Source: an archaeon GW2011_AR5
GTDB lineage: Archaea > Aenigmatarchaeota > Aenigmatarchaeia > GW2011-AR5
Reading direction: 5' to 3'
Length of the DNA: 52,496 bases
Assembly (NCBI GenBank): GCA_000806115.1
Contig: JWKQ01000002.1
Location: 1 to 52,496, forward strand
Shown one piece after another: positions 23,871 to 32,454 of the stretch (its first letter is position 1; every line of letters begins with the position of its first letter). Made by a program: the position numbers and the translations under genes. The notes beneath the pieces are model-generated. The model was not told the DNA's origin. It worked only from the letters and a program-made list of their open reading frames with translations, and searched no databases.

Positions 23871-24488
23871 ATGAAAATCCCGGACGCGGAAGCGTACAGG
23901 CTGCTGGAGAAATACGGCATACAGACGGTGAAATGGGTCATGGCGCGCAACCTGCAGGAAGCCGAGATTGCCGCGGAAAACCTTCATTTCCCGGTTGTGC
24001 TGAAGGTTGATTCTCCTGACATTATCCACAAGATGAAGGCAGGATGCATACGCACGGTGTTCCATCGCGACCATCTGAAAAAGATGTTCGAGGCTGTCAT
24101 GTCATCGGCAAAACGTCAAACCAAAAATATCAACGGCATATTGCTGCAGGAACTTGTCTACAGCAACGTGGAAGGGGTGCAGGAGCTGATAATAGGCGTC
24201 AAGCATGACAGCCAGTTCGGCAAGGTCATAATGTTCGGGGCGGGCGGGCGGCTGACTGACGAGAAAGACGTTTGCTTCCGGCTTGTGCCGCTCACCAAGC
24301 CCGATGCCGTTGACATGACGTCGGAGCCTAAAATTGCCAGGCTGATAACCAGGAAGGATAAGCTTGCGTCCGTGCTCCTGAAGGTGTCCAGGCTGGCGGA
24401 ATTCGAGAAAATAAGCGAACTTGACATCAATCCGCTGATGGTATCTGACAAGGGGCTGCTGGCGGCGGACGTAAGGATAATAGTTTGA
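23871..24488 (+). CDS. acdB: ADP-forming acetyl-CoA synthetase, beta (ATP-grasp) subunit
   Basis: The 205-residue protein matches the ATP-grasp_5 domain: FPVVLKVDSPDIIHKMKAG, QELVYSNVEGVQELIIGVKHDSQFGKVIMFGAGGRLTDEKDVCFRLVPL and ELDINPLMV. With the alpha subunit at 29362 it makes ATP from acyl-CoA, ADP and phosphate, the energy-conserving step of archaeal peptide and sugar fermentation. It starts a plus-strand run with Por genes; acdA closes the run after an insert of unrelated genes. Confidence 0.92.
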   Translation: MKIPDAEAYRLLEKYGIQTVKWVMARNLQEAEIAAENLHFPVVLKVDSPDIIHKMKAGCIRTVFHRDHLKKMFEAVMSSAKRQTKNINGILLQELVYSNVEGVQELIIGVKHDSQFGKVIMFGAGGRLTDEKDVCFRLVPLTKPDAVDMTSEPKIARLITRKDKLASVLLKVSRLAEFEKISELDINPLMVSDKGLLAADVRIIV

Positions 24489-24585
24489 GTAATTAACCTA
24501 CAGCAGCCGGCGTTGGTTGGTTTTGCAGAAAAATCGGGGTAATTTTCGTATACCTTTAAATTACTGCATGAGAAATTGATTAACG

Positions 24586-25107
24586 GTGTATTCTACGCAG
24601 ACATTTGGATTCTATGGAAGGAGCGGTCAGGGCGTTGAAACCGCTGTCCGCCTGTTCTCTAAAGCCTGCTTCCAGTCCGGTTTTTACGTGCAAAGTTTCG
24701 CTTTTATCGGCAGGGGGCGCCGTGTTTTCCCTGTCCGGGGATTTGTGAAGATAGACAAGGCGCCGATTTTATCAAGGCAGGTTGAGGAGCCGGATTTTTA
24801 CCTGATATTCGACCCCACGCTGGGTATTGACGCCAAAACAATGAAGGAGAAGTCCGTAGCCGTTTTCAACTCTCCTGAAAAAATGGCTTCGCCTGTCCTG
24901 AAGAAGCGGAAGATTCATGCTTACAGCGTCGACGCCACGGAACTTGCGCTGACGCACCTGAAGGCGAACATCCCAAACACCATCATGCTCGGCGCGCTGG
25001 CAAAACTGTTCAACAAGGTTTCAATGAAAAGCCTGAAGGCTGCCATGGAAGGCATGCCGCGCGAGAATTTCAACGCTTTTGACGAGGGCTACAAGGGAGT
25101 GAAATAG
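24586..25107 (+). CDS. porG: 2-oxoacid (pyruvate-type) ferredoxin oxidoreductase, gamma subunit
   Basis: The 173-residue protein has the gamma features GFYGRSGQGVETAVRLFSKA and AFIGRGRRVFPVRGFVKID, with EEPDFYLIFDPTLG and the conserved end. The gene starts GTG at 24586, with no better ATG nearby. The subunit helps bind CoA. It heads the porG-porD-porA order typical of the four-subunit enzyme. Confidence 0.88.
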   Translation: MYSTQTFGFYGRSGQGVETAVRLFSKACFQSGFYVQSFAFIGRGRRVFPVRGFVKIDKAPILSRQVEEPDFYLIFDPTLGIDAKTMKEKSVAVFNSPEKMASPVLKKRKIHAYSVDATELALTHLKANIPNTIMLGALAKLFNKVSMKSLKAAMEGMPRENFNAFDEGYKGVK

Positions 25108-25151
25108 ACTCTCCTAATAGGAGCGGAGCGACATAAGGATGATAAGCCGTT

Positions 25152-25170
25152 AAGAAGGAATATCCTTCTT
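25152..25170 (+). promoter_or_regulatory. Hairpin upstream of porD
   Basis: AAGAAGGA-ATA-TCCTTCTT forms an eight-bp hairpin ending 10 bases before the PorD start and just before its GGGGTGA binding site. A smaller CTCCTA/TAGGAG hairpin lies nearby at about 25110-25125. They may act in translational control or internal transcript processing. Confidence 0.45.
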
Positions 25171-25180
25171 CCGGGGTGAA

Positions 25181-25465
25181 ATGATGATAGAAGAACATGA
25201 AGCGAAGTTCGTGATACCGATAATACAGCCGCGGCAGCAGGAGCAGCCCTCGCGCTTGAGGGTGTTCAAGCCCAAGATTGACCTGAAGAAATGCGAGAAG
25301 AACTACAACTGCGTCGTGTCCTGTCCGCATGCTGCCATATCTGTGAAGCCTGACGGCTTTCCGGTGATTGACTATGATTTGTGCACCGGCTGCCTCATCT
25401 GCCTGCGCGAATGCCCGACTTTCGCAATAACCGAGGAGCATGAGCATCGCGTGCCAAAGGTGTGA
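25181..25465 (+). CDS. porD: Ferredoxin-type delta subunit of the Por complex
   Basis: The 94-residue protein has two Fe-S motifs. The second is intact (C68-X2-C71-X2-C74-X3-C78). The first lacks its second Cys: C38, N41, C44, C48. A usual PorD binds two [4Fe-4S] clusters and passes electrons from the TPP site to ferredoxin. The missing ligand would leave at best a [3Fe-4S] or a lost first cluster. Confidence 0.87.
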   Translation: MMIEEHEAKFVIPIIQPRQQEQPSRLRVFKPKIDLKKCEKNYNCVVSCPHAAISVKPDGFPVIDYDLCTGCLICLRECPTFAITEEHEHRVPKV

Positions 25466-25470
25466 TAATT

Positions 25471-26526
25471 ATGAAGGGAGATATACTATCGTCAGTAGAC
25501 TCGGCGGCATACGGCGCGAAGTCGGCCGGCGTGCAAGCCGTGCCGCACTTTCCCGCTCCGCTGTCCGTGGAGATGGCCAGGAAAATTTCGCAGGTGCACT
25601 CCTGCCGGATATTCAACCTTGAAACTGCCGGCTCGGCATTTGCAGCCGCTCTGGGCTCTGCTGCTGCCGGGCTCAGAACTTTCGTGCCGTGCTCCACGCC
25701 GGTGTCATACGAAGCTCTTGCGGCGCCGTTCATGCGGCTGCCTTTCGTAGCTTGCAATGTCAGCCGCAGCCTGCACGGGCCGAAGCCCGACCATTCAATC
25801 ATGTTCCTGCGCGACGCGGGCTACATGATGTTCTTCCCGGAAACCAACCAGGAAATCCACGACTCTGTGGTGCTCGCGTACAGGATAGGCGAGGACAGCA
25901 AGGTGATGCTTCCTTCGGTTATAAACATAGACGGCCTGCCGAGCTTTATGGAGCCTGTGCAGCCGGGAACGGAACAGGCAGTCAAGACATTCTTGCCCAA
26001 GTTTAACGCTCCGAAGCTTGACGTGAAGAAGCCTGTCAGTTTCGACATCTATTCCGACAATTACCAGGAAGGAAGGCTCCAGCTTAACAAGGCAATGGAA
26101 AATGCGGCTGACCTGATAAACAAGGTTGGCGAGAAATGGAAGCAGAAGTTCCACCGCTTCCACGGGCTTGTCGACCGCTACATGACAGAGGACGCGGAAA
26201 CCGTCATAGTAATAATGGGCTATCATTCTGCAACAGCGAAAGCCGCTGCAAAGCGCATGCGCGAGCAGGGAAAGAAAGTCGGAGTGCTAAGGGTGCGCGT
26301 GTTCCGTCCCTGGCCGAAAGCCGCCGTGGAAAGCGTCCTGCAGAACGCGAAGCGCGTATTGGTATTTGACCAGTCGGTGTCGGTAGGCATCGGTGGGATT
26401 CTAAAGACGCACGTAGGGCGCGGCAGCTCGCTCATCTGCCTGGGCAAGTATCCTGGCGAGAAGGATTTTATTGACGCTGTTGCGCGTGTTGAGAAGTCCG
26501 AAAAAGACTTGAGATTGTGGCTGTAA
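25471..26526 (+). CDS. porA: 2-oxoacid ferredoxin oxidoreductase, alpha subunit
   Basis: The 351-residue protein has the PorA fold: NLETAGSAFAAALGSAAAG, RLPFVACNVSRSLHGPKPDHS, FLRDAGYMMFFPETNQEIHDSVVLAYRI, then a C-terminal domain with IVIMGYHSATAKAAAKRMREQ and RVFRPWP. The family consensus is recognisable but several usual residues (for example in the EsEhaa block) are altered. ATG 25471 is five bases after the PorD stop. porB is not next; it is 2 kb away beyond an insert. Confidence 0.87.
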   Translation: MKGDILSSVDSAAYGAKSAGVQAVPHFPAPLSVEMARKISQVHSCRIFNLETAGSAFAAALGSAAAGLRTFVPCSTPVSYEALAAPFMRLPFVACNVSRSLHGPKPDHSIMFLRDAGYMMFFPETNQEIHDSVVLAYRIGEDSKVMLPSVINIDGLPSFMEPVQPGTEQAVKTFLPKFNAPKLDVKKPVSFDIYSDNYQEGRLQLNKAMENAADLINKVGEKWKQKFHRFHGLVDRYMTEDAETVIVIMGYHSATAKAAAKRMREQGKKVGVLRVRVFRPWPKAAVESVLQNAKRVLVFDQSVSVGIGGILKTHVGRGSSLICLGKYPGEKDFIDAVARVEKSEKDLRLWL

Positions 26527-26559
26527 TCGGCTTAAAAAGACTGGATTTATCTGATTTTT

Positions 26560-27255
26560 ATGGCAGTGCAAAGTTTGAGACTTCCGCCTCAAGAGTTACC
26601 AATAGGCGTAGATGCTCATATTTTTGTATCGGGAAACGACCACCCAGAAGCATACGAAGGCTCACCAATGGTGTTCAGGGCTCTGTATGGCGGTGTTCCG
26701 ATGAGGCGAAAAGTCTATCATATGGAAAACGGTAAGCCTGTCGCTGGTTTTGAAGGCTTCAAAGATGGTGTAACAGTTTCTCCGGCAGAACTGTACACTC
26801 TACAAGACGCACCATCAGGAAGACGCTATGTACCATTTGCAGATGGCAAAAGACTAATCCACGGACAATATCCTCACGGCGCAGAAGTCACAAAACCCAG
26901 CAATGTCCTTTTCTACTCTTGTAGTTTTCCGTTCCGTATATCGCCGCATTATGATTTTGAGATTGAAGGTTTCAGGAATATGTCTGATGGAGAAGTTATG
27001 GCATTTTTACAAGACATGCGCTCCAAGCGTATATCTACAGAAAACTTGAAAGGCAGAATTCCAGCGGACATGGCTGAGACAGAATTGAGGAGAATCAATT
27101 CGGAAATCGAGAGCGGTATAAGGGCACTGGTAAAACGCTGCAAAGACGATGTAAGAATTGTTGAACTTCTTCAAAGCCTGGATGAAGGAGCTCATTATCT
27201 TCCAGTTGCTGAACTTCCTGAAAACACTCTGCTAGCTCCGCTAGCCAGACACTAA
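26560..27255 (+). CDS. Hypothetical protein, 231 aa
   Basis: A soluble protein without signal, membrane or known motif. The first two thirds look like mixed alpha/beta with many aromatic residues; residues 150-215 are helical and charged. By eye it is more AT-rich than porA just before it. It ends four bases into the convergent next gene. It is the first gene of the insert that separates porA from porB. Family unknown. Confidence 0.65.
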   Translation: MAVQSLRLPPQELPIGVDAHIFVSGNDHPEAYEGSPMVFRALYGGVPMRRKVYHMENGKPVAGFEGFKDGVTVSPAELYTLQDAPSGRRYVPFADGKRLIHGQYPHGAEVTKPSNVLFYSCSFPFRISPHYDFEIEGFRNMSDGEVMAFLQDMRSKRISTENLKGRIPADMAETELRRINSEIESGIRALVKRCKDDVRIVELLQSLDEGAHYLPVAELPENTLLAPLARH

Positions 27256-27728
27256 TTCTGAAGCTCGTCATAGAGCGCCTTGTAGCCCTTTAGTGCAAGT
27301 GTTATTTCGCTTCTCTTTAATTCTATCGAAAGCTTTCCTTCGTCATAAAGCTGCCTGGCTGTTGAAATCATGTCGCCGGAAGAATAGAGCGCCTGAAAAT
27401 CGCTCGCGCTGACTGTTATCCTTATGTCCGGGCTGCCGCTGCCCGGAGACGTCGTTGGTATATGCCCGTTGACAGAAGTCGTGTAGATTGCGCCGCCGAC
27501 GGCAATCTCTATCTGCGCGCCGTCGCCCAGCTTGTATGCGCCTATTTCATTGGCAACCCAGTTGACATTCTCGCCGCCGATGCTCTGCGCAAGGGGCGGC
27601 CTAACGCCCTCGCCTGCTGACGTCGTAAGAACCGGCTTCCTCGTCTGGCTTGACGCAAGAGGCGACGCAAAAAACATGACTACTGCCAGAATAACTATTG
27701 CCGCTATTACGGCTATTTTCTTTTTCAT
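27252..27728 (-). CDS. Exported hypothetical protein, 158 aa
   Basis: ATG 27728 starts a signal peptide or anchor (MKKKIAVIAAIVILAVVMFFASPLASSQ). The mature part has GGENVNWVANEIGAYKLGDGAQIEIAVGGAIYTTSVNGHI, a Ser/Pro/Gly stretch, and a helical end. An in-frame longer reading from 27809 is less likely because it crosses the palindromes. Family unknown. Confidence 0.65.
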   Translation of the reverse strand: MKKKIAVIAAIVILAVVMFFASPLASSQTRKPVLTTSAGEGVRPPLAQSIGGENVNWVANEIGAYKLGDGAQIEIAVGGAIYTTSVNGHIPTTSPGSGSPDIRITVSASDFQALYSSGDMISTARQLYDEGKLSIELKRSEITLALKGYKALYDELQN

Positions 27729-27751
27729 AGAATTCACTTGACGGCTGAACT

Positions 27752-27840
27752 TATAGTTAACCAAGTAAAGAATCCAGATATTATAACTTGGTTTACTATA
27801 TGTGACCAACTTGTGTAATATCTTGAATATTAAGTTGGTC
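27752..27840. repeat. Twin inverted repeat with TATA ends, copy 2
   Basis: TATAGTTAACCAAGT (27752-27766) is inverted at 27786-27800 with one mismatch. GACCAACTT (27804-27812) is inverted at 27832-27840. The two share TATA at the junction and have TATAG ends, as in the element at 3494-3570. It lies upstream of the exported protein and downstream of the HTH gene, so it could be an operator for that regulator or a terminator pair. Confidence 0.6.
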
Positions 27841-27853
27841 AGCTATAAAAATG

Positions 27854-28282
27854 CTATCCGAACAGCGAGTCGCGAAGCTTCTCCCTGGCTTCCTTTATTT
27901 TTGAAAATAATTCTTCTATGCGGCTGTCAAGCATTTTCTCCTGTCCCTCGACATAATACCACGTGGAGTATTTCGCGTATTTCCGCGGGAGTGTTTTTCT
28001 TTTTATGTTCATCCCGCGCCGGCTGCTCATCAGAAAAAGCTCGTTGTGCTTCTGGAATTTCTTCTCGATTTCTACGGCAGGCATGGGGCCTTTTTGCTTC
28101 AGCCAGCTTTCAAACTCGTTGAGGTTGCCGGATTCCGGTTTTCGGAGCCCCTTCACCCAGTGGTATGCTGCGGAATAGGACACGCCAAGCTGGCCGGCAA
28201 TTTCGTTCACCGATTTGCCTTCGCCATGGAGCTTCACCGCCTCCTCGTATTTCTTGCTGTAAAGCTGCCTGCCGCGTCGCAT
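27854..28282 (-). CDS. HTH transcriptional regulator
   Basis: The 142-residue protein starts MRRGRQLYSKKY and has an N-terminal homeodomain-like helix-turn-helix (KYEEAVKLHGEGKSVNEIAGQLGVSYSAAYHWVKGLRKP). A charged middle and a coiled C-terminal helix follow. It lies in the insert between porA and porB and faces away from porB. The twin palindrome downstream is a candidate target. Exact family uncertain. Confidence 0.7.
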   Translation of the reverse strand: MRRGRQLYSKKYEEAVKLHGEGKSVNEIAGQLGVSYSAAYHWVKGLRKPESGNLNEFESWLKQKGPMPAVEIEKKFQKHNELFLMSSRRGMNIKRKTLPRKYAKYSTWYYVEGQEKMLDSRIEELFSKIKEAREKLRDSLFG

Positions 28283-28481
28283 TACCATGCTGATAATTCT
28301 GTATCGTCGTATCAATAAAGCTGTCGCAAGAATCAGAAATATGATGGCTCAAAAGCTACCCGTATGGTCATATCTTGCGATCCCACTGGGACGATCTTAT
28401 CATCGCCATCGTAACTGATTATGCAAGCAAATATAAAGCCGCTATTTTTGCTGGTTTTTCGCCGGCGCTTTCAAACTGCAA

Positions 28482-28496
28482 GACGCCGAAGGCGTC
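28482..28496. repeat. Dispersed palindrome GACGCCGAAGGCGTC
   Basis: The 15-base palindrome, with six more matching flanking bases, is identical to 29485-29499 inside acdA. Related GACGC...GCGTC palindromes occur at 2427, 3156, 3382, 10941, 10982, 23175 and (imperfect) 34871. Here it sits in the 5' region of porB, in a 230-base gap with no gene. Confidence 0.7.
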
Positions 28497-28546
28497 ATTC
28501 GGGGGCAAAAGGGCCGCTTTTATAGTTTAATGAACAAAATGGAAAA

Positions 28547-29323
28547 ATGCCTATTGACGTCAACGTGCAAGAGCTGAAGAGCGTGAAGAACTTCGGTGAC
28601 GGCCCTCCGGGCTCGGGACAGATGCTCGCGCTCAAGCTGGTTCTGCAGACCATTGACAATATAATACTTGTGAACTCCACAGGCACCGCGACGCCGTTCA
28701 TCAGGCATGCCCCTTTCATTCACGCAGGATTGAACGCGGTTTCCGTTGCAAGGGGCGTTGCCCAGGGCGTTGAAAAAGGTACAGACAAGAAACCCGGGAC
28801 AAAGGTTGTCGTTTTTGCGGGCGACGGCGCAACTGCTATCAGCCTCGCCTCGCTCACGAACGTAAAGGAAGATGTCATTTACGTATGCGCGAATGATTTC
28901 GGCTACAATGCAATGGACTACAAGAACGAGCGTGGTCTCGTGCGTCACGTCGCAAGCTCTGCCGCATATTGCGCGACTGCCTGCGTCTCGTACCCCGAGG
29001 ATTTCATATCCAAGCTGAAGAAAGCCGGTGCTATGAGCGGTTTCAGGTTTATAGAGGTTCTCTGCCCCTCGCCGGAGTCATGGGGTTACGAACCTTCCAA
29101 CACAATGGAAGTCGGGCGCATAGCCGTGGAAACAGGCATATGGCCGCTTTTCGAGGTGGAAGCCGGAACCGTAAATCTTACAAAGCGCCCGAACAGGCTC
29201 GAGCCCGTGGAAAATTTCAATCATGTCCAAAAAAAATTCCAGATTCCGGCTGACAAGACGCATGTTGTTCAGGAAACCGTCAACAGGCAGTGGAAAAGCC
29301 TCGGCGACGGGAAGCTTATCTAG
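28547..29323 (+). CDS. porB: PorB-like TPP subunit lacking the proximal Fe-S cluster ligands
   Basis: The 258-residue protein follows PorB throughout: GDGATAISLASL in the TPP region, ASIAYPEDFI-like SYPEDFISKLKKAG, RFIEVLCPSPESWGYEP and VETGIWPLFEVEAG. But the CxxC that should follow the start is GPPGSG (P20, S23), the TGC is TGT (T47), and the fourth Cys is displaced. All four ligands of the proximal cluster appear lost, and the TPP-site DNEAY is NDFGY. The family is clear; ordinary oxidoreductase activity is doubtful. ATG 28547 follows a TATA-like TTTTATAGTTT by about 20 bases. Confidence 0.85.
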   Translation: MPIDVNVQELKSVKNFGDGPPGSGQMLALKLVLQTIDNIILVNSTGTATPFIRHAPFIHAGLNAVSVARGVAQGVEKGTDKKPGTKVVVFAGDGATAISLASLTNVKEDVIYVCANDFGYNAMDYKNERGLVRHVASSAAYCATACVSYPEDFISKLKKAGAMSGFRFIEVLCPSPESWGYEPSNTMEVGRIAVETGIWPLFEVEAGTVNLTKRPNRLEPVENFNHVQKKFQIPADKTHVVQETVNRQWKSLGDGKLI

Positions 29324-29361
29324 AGCAATTGACATTTATACAGCACGAGTCAATTACTTCT

Positions 29362-30771
29362 ATGCCTTCTGATATTGATTATTTCTTCAATCCGAGCAGC
29401 ATTGCAGTAATCGGCGCATCCAGGAACCCGAAAAAGTTCGGGCATATAATTTTTCGGAACCTAAACAATGACGCAGTAAAGACAGACGCCGAAGGCGTCA
29501 TTCGCTCTGCGTCGTCCGTTTTTGGCAAGAAAGTCTTTCCTGTCAATCCCAAAGCTGAGGAAATTCTCGGGAAAAAGTGCTACAAACATATCTCAGACAT
29601 CGGCGAGCCTGTTGACCTTGCCGTAATCGTCGTGCCTGCCGAGTCTGTGGTGCAGTCAGTTGCCGAATGCAGGGAAAAAGGCGTGAAGGCTGCCGTTATA
29701 ATCACTTCGGGCTTCGCGGAAGCGGGAAATGCAGCCGGGGAAGAAGCTGTCAAAAAAGCGGCGGGCAGCATGCGCGTCGTAGGGCCGAATGTTATCGGCA
29801 TATATGACGCTTACTCTGGCGTGGACACCGTCTTTAATCTCCGGCACCGTCAGCAGCGCCCGCGCCCGGGGAACATCGCATTCATATCGCAATCAGGCGC
29901 ATTCGGTTCTGCCGCCCTTGACCTTGCATCTTTTGATGGTATTGGAATCTCCAAGTTTGTTTCTCTCGGAAACATGGCTGACGTCAATGAAACTGACATG
30001 CTTAGCTATCTTTTGTCGGACGAAAAAACCGGCGTAATCTGCATGTATGTGGAAGGTTCCAAGGACTATCGGGCGCTGTACGGTAAACTGAAATCTTCAC
30101 GGAAGCCGGTGATTGTGGTGAAAGCGGGAAAAACTAGCCAGACCAGGAAAGCTGTCGCCTCGCACACGGCATCGATGGCCGGCGAGTCCAGAATCTTCTC
30201 CGGCATGCTACGGCAGAGCGGCGCGCTGGAAACTGACGCAGAAAGCCTTTTTGACATGGCTAAAATATTCAGCCAGCCGGTGATGAGGAACAGCCGTGTG
30301 CATGTGGTAACTGACGGCGGTGGATTCGGCATCCTTGCCGCAGACGCCCTGGTTCAGAATGGCATGCGGCTGTCAAAGCTGTCAGATAAGGCAGTTGCGA
30401 AGATACGCGGCTGCGTGCCGTCCTATGCCACCGTTTCCAATCCCCTGGACTTGACGGGCGACGCGGATAATGCACGGTACAAGTCCGTGCTCCCGCTCGT
30501 GCTCGGCGATAAAAATGTGGATGCGCTGCTCGTAATACTGCTTATGCAAATCTCTTCGCTCGACTCGGACATTGTCGAAGTGCTTGCAAGCCAGCGCCGT
30601 TTCGGGAAACCGGTCATTGTCTGCATGGCCGGGGGAGAATACACAAATCTCCACAGAAAGATGCTCGAAGAGAAAGGTATACCAACTTATTCCTATCCCG
30701 AACGCGCCGTCAGCGCATTAGCCGGCATGTACAGATACCAAAAAATGAAGCGCCTGCGAAGCCAGGAATAA
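29362..30771 (+). CDS. acdA: ADP-forming acetyl-CoA synthetase, alpha subunit
   Basis: The 469-residue protein has a CoA-binding domain (IDYFFNPSSIAVIGAS), VGPNVIGIYD, FISQSGAFGSAALDLAS, and the phosphohistidine segment ASHTASMAGESRIFSGMLRQSG. It forms the acyl-CoA synthetase with AcdB. A palindromic repeat lies in frame at codons 42-46 (DAEGV), within an extra segment (about residues 36-51) of the CoA-binding domain. ATG 29362 gives the natural N-terminus of the family. Confidence 0.93.
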   Translation: MPSDIDYFFNPSSIAVIGASRNPKKFGHIIFRNLNNDAVKTDAEGVIRSASSVFGKKVFPVNPKAEEILGKKCYKHISDIGEPVDLAVIVVPAESVVQSVAECREKGVKAAVIITSGFAEAGNAAGEEAVKKAAGSMRVVGPNVIGIYDAYSGVDTVFNLRHRQQRPRPGNIAFISQSGAFGSAALDLASFDGIGISKFVSLGNMADVNETDMLSYLLSDEKTGVICMYVEGSKDYRALYGKLKSSRKPVIVVKAGKTSQTRKAVASHTASMAGESRIFSGMLRQSGALETDAESLFDMAKIFSQPVMRNSRVHVVTDGGGFGILAADALVQNGMRLSKLSDKAVAKIRGCVPSYATVSNPLDLTGDADNARYKSVLPLVLGDKNVDALLVILLMQISSLDSDIVEVLASQRRFGKPVIVCMAGGEYTNLHRKMLEEKGIPTYSYPERAVSALAGMYRYQKMKRLRSQE

Positions 30772-30821
30772 AAATAACCTTTATATACCATACATCGCCA
30801 AAGAAATAATAGAGTGATTTG

Positions 30822-31217
30822 ATGAAAGGTATTACCCCAGTAATTGCGATAATTCTTCTGCTTCTCATCACAATATCCATGGTTGGCTTTGCCTTTGTCT
30901 GGTTTCAGCGCGTGGCGCAGACAGCCACTGACTCGACAGACACCCAGCTGCAGCAGCAGCTGGCGCAGCAGGCTCAGAAAATCAGGATAGAAAGCGGTGC
31001 AGGAACAAGCGTTACACTCAGAAATACGGGAAGTCAGGCGCTTCCGGTAGGCTCTGTCGCATTGTTCGTTAACAACGCGCAGTCGACAAACAGCTGCCCT
31101 GGATCTTCCCAGGCGGCAGGTGCCGTGTTTACATGCACTCTGTCAAGCAGCTGCGCTTCCGGAAACACGCTGAAGGCGACGGCGCCGGGCAACACTGACC
31201 AGATAACGTGTCCATAA
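30822..31217 (+). CDS. Archaeal type IV pilin-like protein
   Basis: The 131-residue protein begins MKGITPVIAIILLLLITISM, the class III signal peptide of archaeal pilins, with the cleavage likely after Gly3. The mature protein has a long N-terminal helix, a Gln-rich stretch (QLQQQLAQQAQK), then a beta-rich region with four cysteines. A TATA-like CTTTATATACC lies at 30779-30789. No pilus assembly ATPase is in the window. Confidence 0.85.
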   Translation: MKGITPVIAIILLLLITISMVGFAFVWFQRVAQTATDSTDTQLQQQLAQQAQKIRIESGAGTSVTLRNTGSQALPVGSVALFVNNAQSTNSCPGSSQAAGAVFTCTLSSSCASGNTLKATAPGNTDQITCP

Positions 31218-31229
31218 GAATTAACGTGT

Positions 31230-32381
31230 TCAGGGACCGGCTTCTTTTCTAAGTTCTTCGGACTTGTCAGTCCTCTCCCAGGTAAAATCTATGTCCTCTC
31301 TTCCGAAATGCCCGTATGCCGCGGTCTTCTTGTAAATCGGACGCCTCAGGTTAAGATGTTTTATAATTTGGGCGGGCTGCAGGGGGAAGACTTTTCTTAT
31401 TATTGCAGCCAGCCTTTCGTCGCTCACCTTTCCCGTGCCAGACGTGTCTACATGAACGCTCACAGGCTCGGCAACTCCTATGGCATATGCAAGCTGCACC
31501 TCGCACACGTCTGCAATTCCTGCGGCGACAATATTTTTCGCAACGTATCTTGCCATGTATGCAGCGCTCCTGTCGACTTTGCTGGGGTCTTTTCCCGAAA
31601 AGCATCCGCCACCGTGACGACCGAAGCCGCCGTACGTGTCGACAATTATTTTCCTGCCTGTGACACCGGTGTCTCCGGCAGGCCCGCCGAGAACAAAGCG
31701 TCCCGAGGGGTTTATGTGGAATATCGTATTTTCATCCAGCCAACTGCCGCACACTGGCTTTATTATTTTCTCTTTTATTACGCGCGTGATTTCCTCGTTG
31801 CTTATTTCCGGATCGTGCTGCGTCGAAACAACGGCCGTATGCACCCGCTTTGGTTTTTTGTTTTCATATTCCACTGTCACTTGGCTTTTGCCATCCGGTC
31901 TCAACCACCCTATCTCGCCGGTTTTTCTTGCTTCGCTCAGCCTCATGCAGAGCTTGTGCGCCAAAGCTATTGGAAGCGGCATGAGTTCCTCCGTCTCGTT
32001 GCACGCGAAGCCAAACATAAGTCCCTGATCACCGGCGCCAAGGTCGTCTTCCTTTATTACAGCCTGCGCAATGTCCGGCGACTGTTCATGGATTGCTACC
32101 ATAACACCGCATGAATCAAAGTTAAATCCATAGTCCTTGTTGTCGTAGCCTATTTCTTTTATGGTTTTTCTGATTACGTCCTGCACGTCAACGTAGTGCT
32201 TGGTGGTAACTTCGCCGGCAACAATGCACAGCCCGGTAGTTACAAGCGTCTCGACGGCGACGCGGCTGTGCGGGTCGTTCCTGTAGAAAGCGTCAAGGAG
32301 CGCGTCGCTTACCTGGTCGCAGATTTTGTCGGGGTGCCCTTCGGTGACGCTCTCCGACGTGAAGAGAAAGTTTCCGCTCAT
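31230..32381 (-). CDS. metK: S-adenosylmethionine synthetase, bacterial type
   Basis: The 383-residue protein has the bacterial/eukaryotic MetK motifs: [32 protein letters not shown], and [23 protein letters not shown]. Most archaea use a divergent MAT that lacks these, so this is a bacterial-type gene. It supplies SAM for the radical SAM and SET enzymes in this window. A TATA-like TTTTAAACC lies about 20 bases upstream of the ATG. Confidence 0.97.
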   Translation of the reverse strand: MSGNFLFTSESVTEGHPDKICDQVSDALLDAFYRNDPHSRVAVETLVTTGLCIVAGEVTTKHYVDVQDVIRKTIKEIGYDNKDYGFNFDSCGVMVAIHEQSPDIAQAVIKEDDLGAGDQGLMFGFACNETEELMPLPIALAHKLCMRLSEARKTGEIGWLRPDGKSQVTVEYENKKPKRVHTAVVSTQHDPEISNEEITRVIKEKIIKPVCGSWLDENTIFHINPSGRFVLGGPAGDTGVTGRKIIVDTYGGFGRHGGGCFSGKDPSKVDRSAAYMARYVAKNIVAAGIADVCEVQLAYAIGVAEPVSVHVDTSGTGKVSDERLAAIIRKVFPLQPAQIIKHLNLRRPIYKKTAAYGHFGREDIDFTWERTDKSEELRKEAGP

Positions 32382-32454
32382 CAGGACATTATCCCGTTCC
32401 GGTTTAAAAGAAATTTTGGAACAAAAACAAAAGAATTAAAGTAATGCTGTTGAA

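Noticed and set aside
28338-28418. Possible C/D box sRNA (ATATGATGG and CTGA)
   Set aside because: The boxes are about 80 bases apart, no clear D' or C' pair was seen and the guide region could not be tested.
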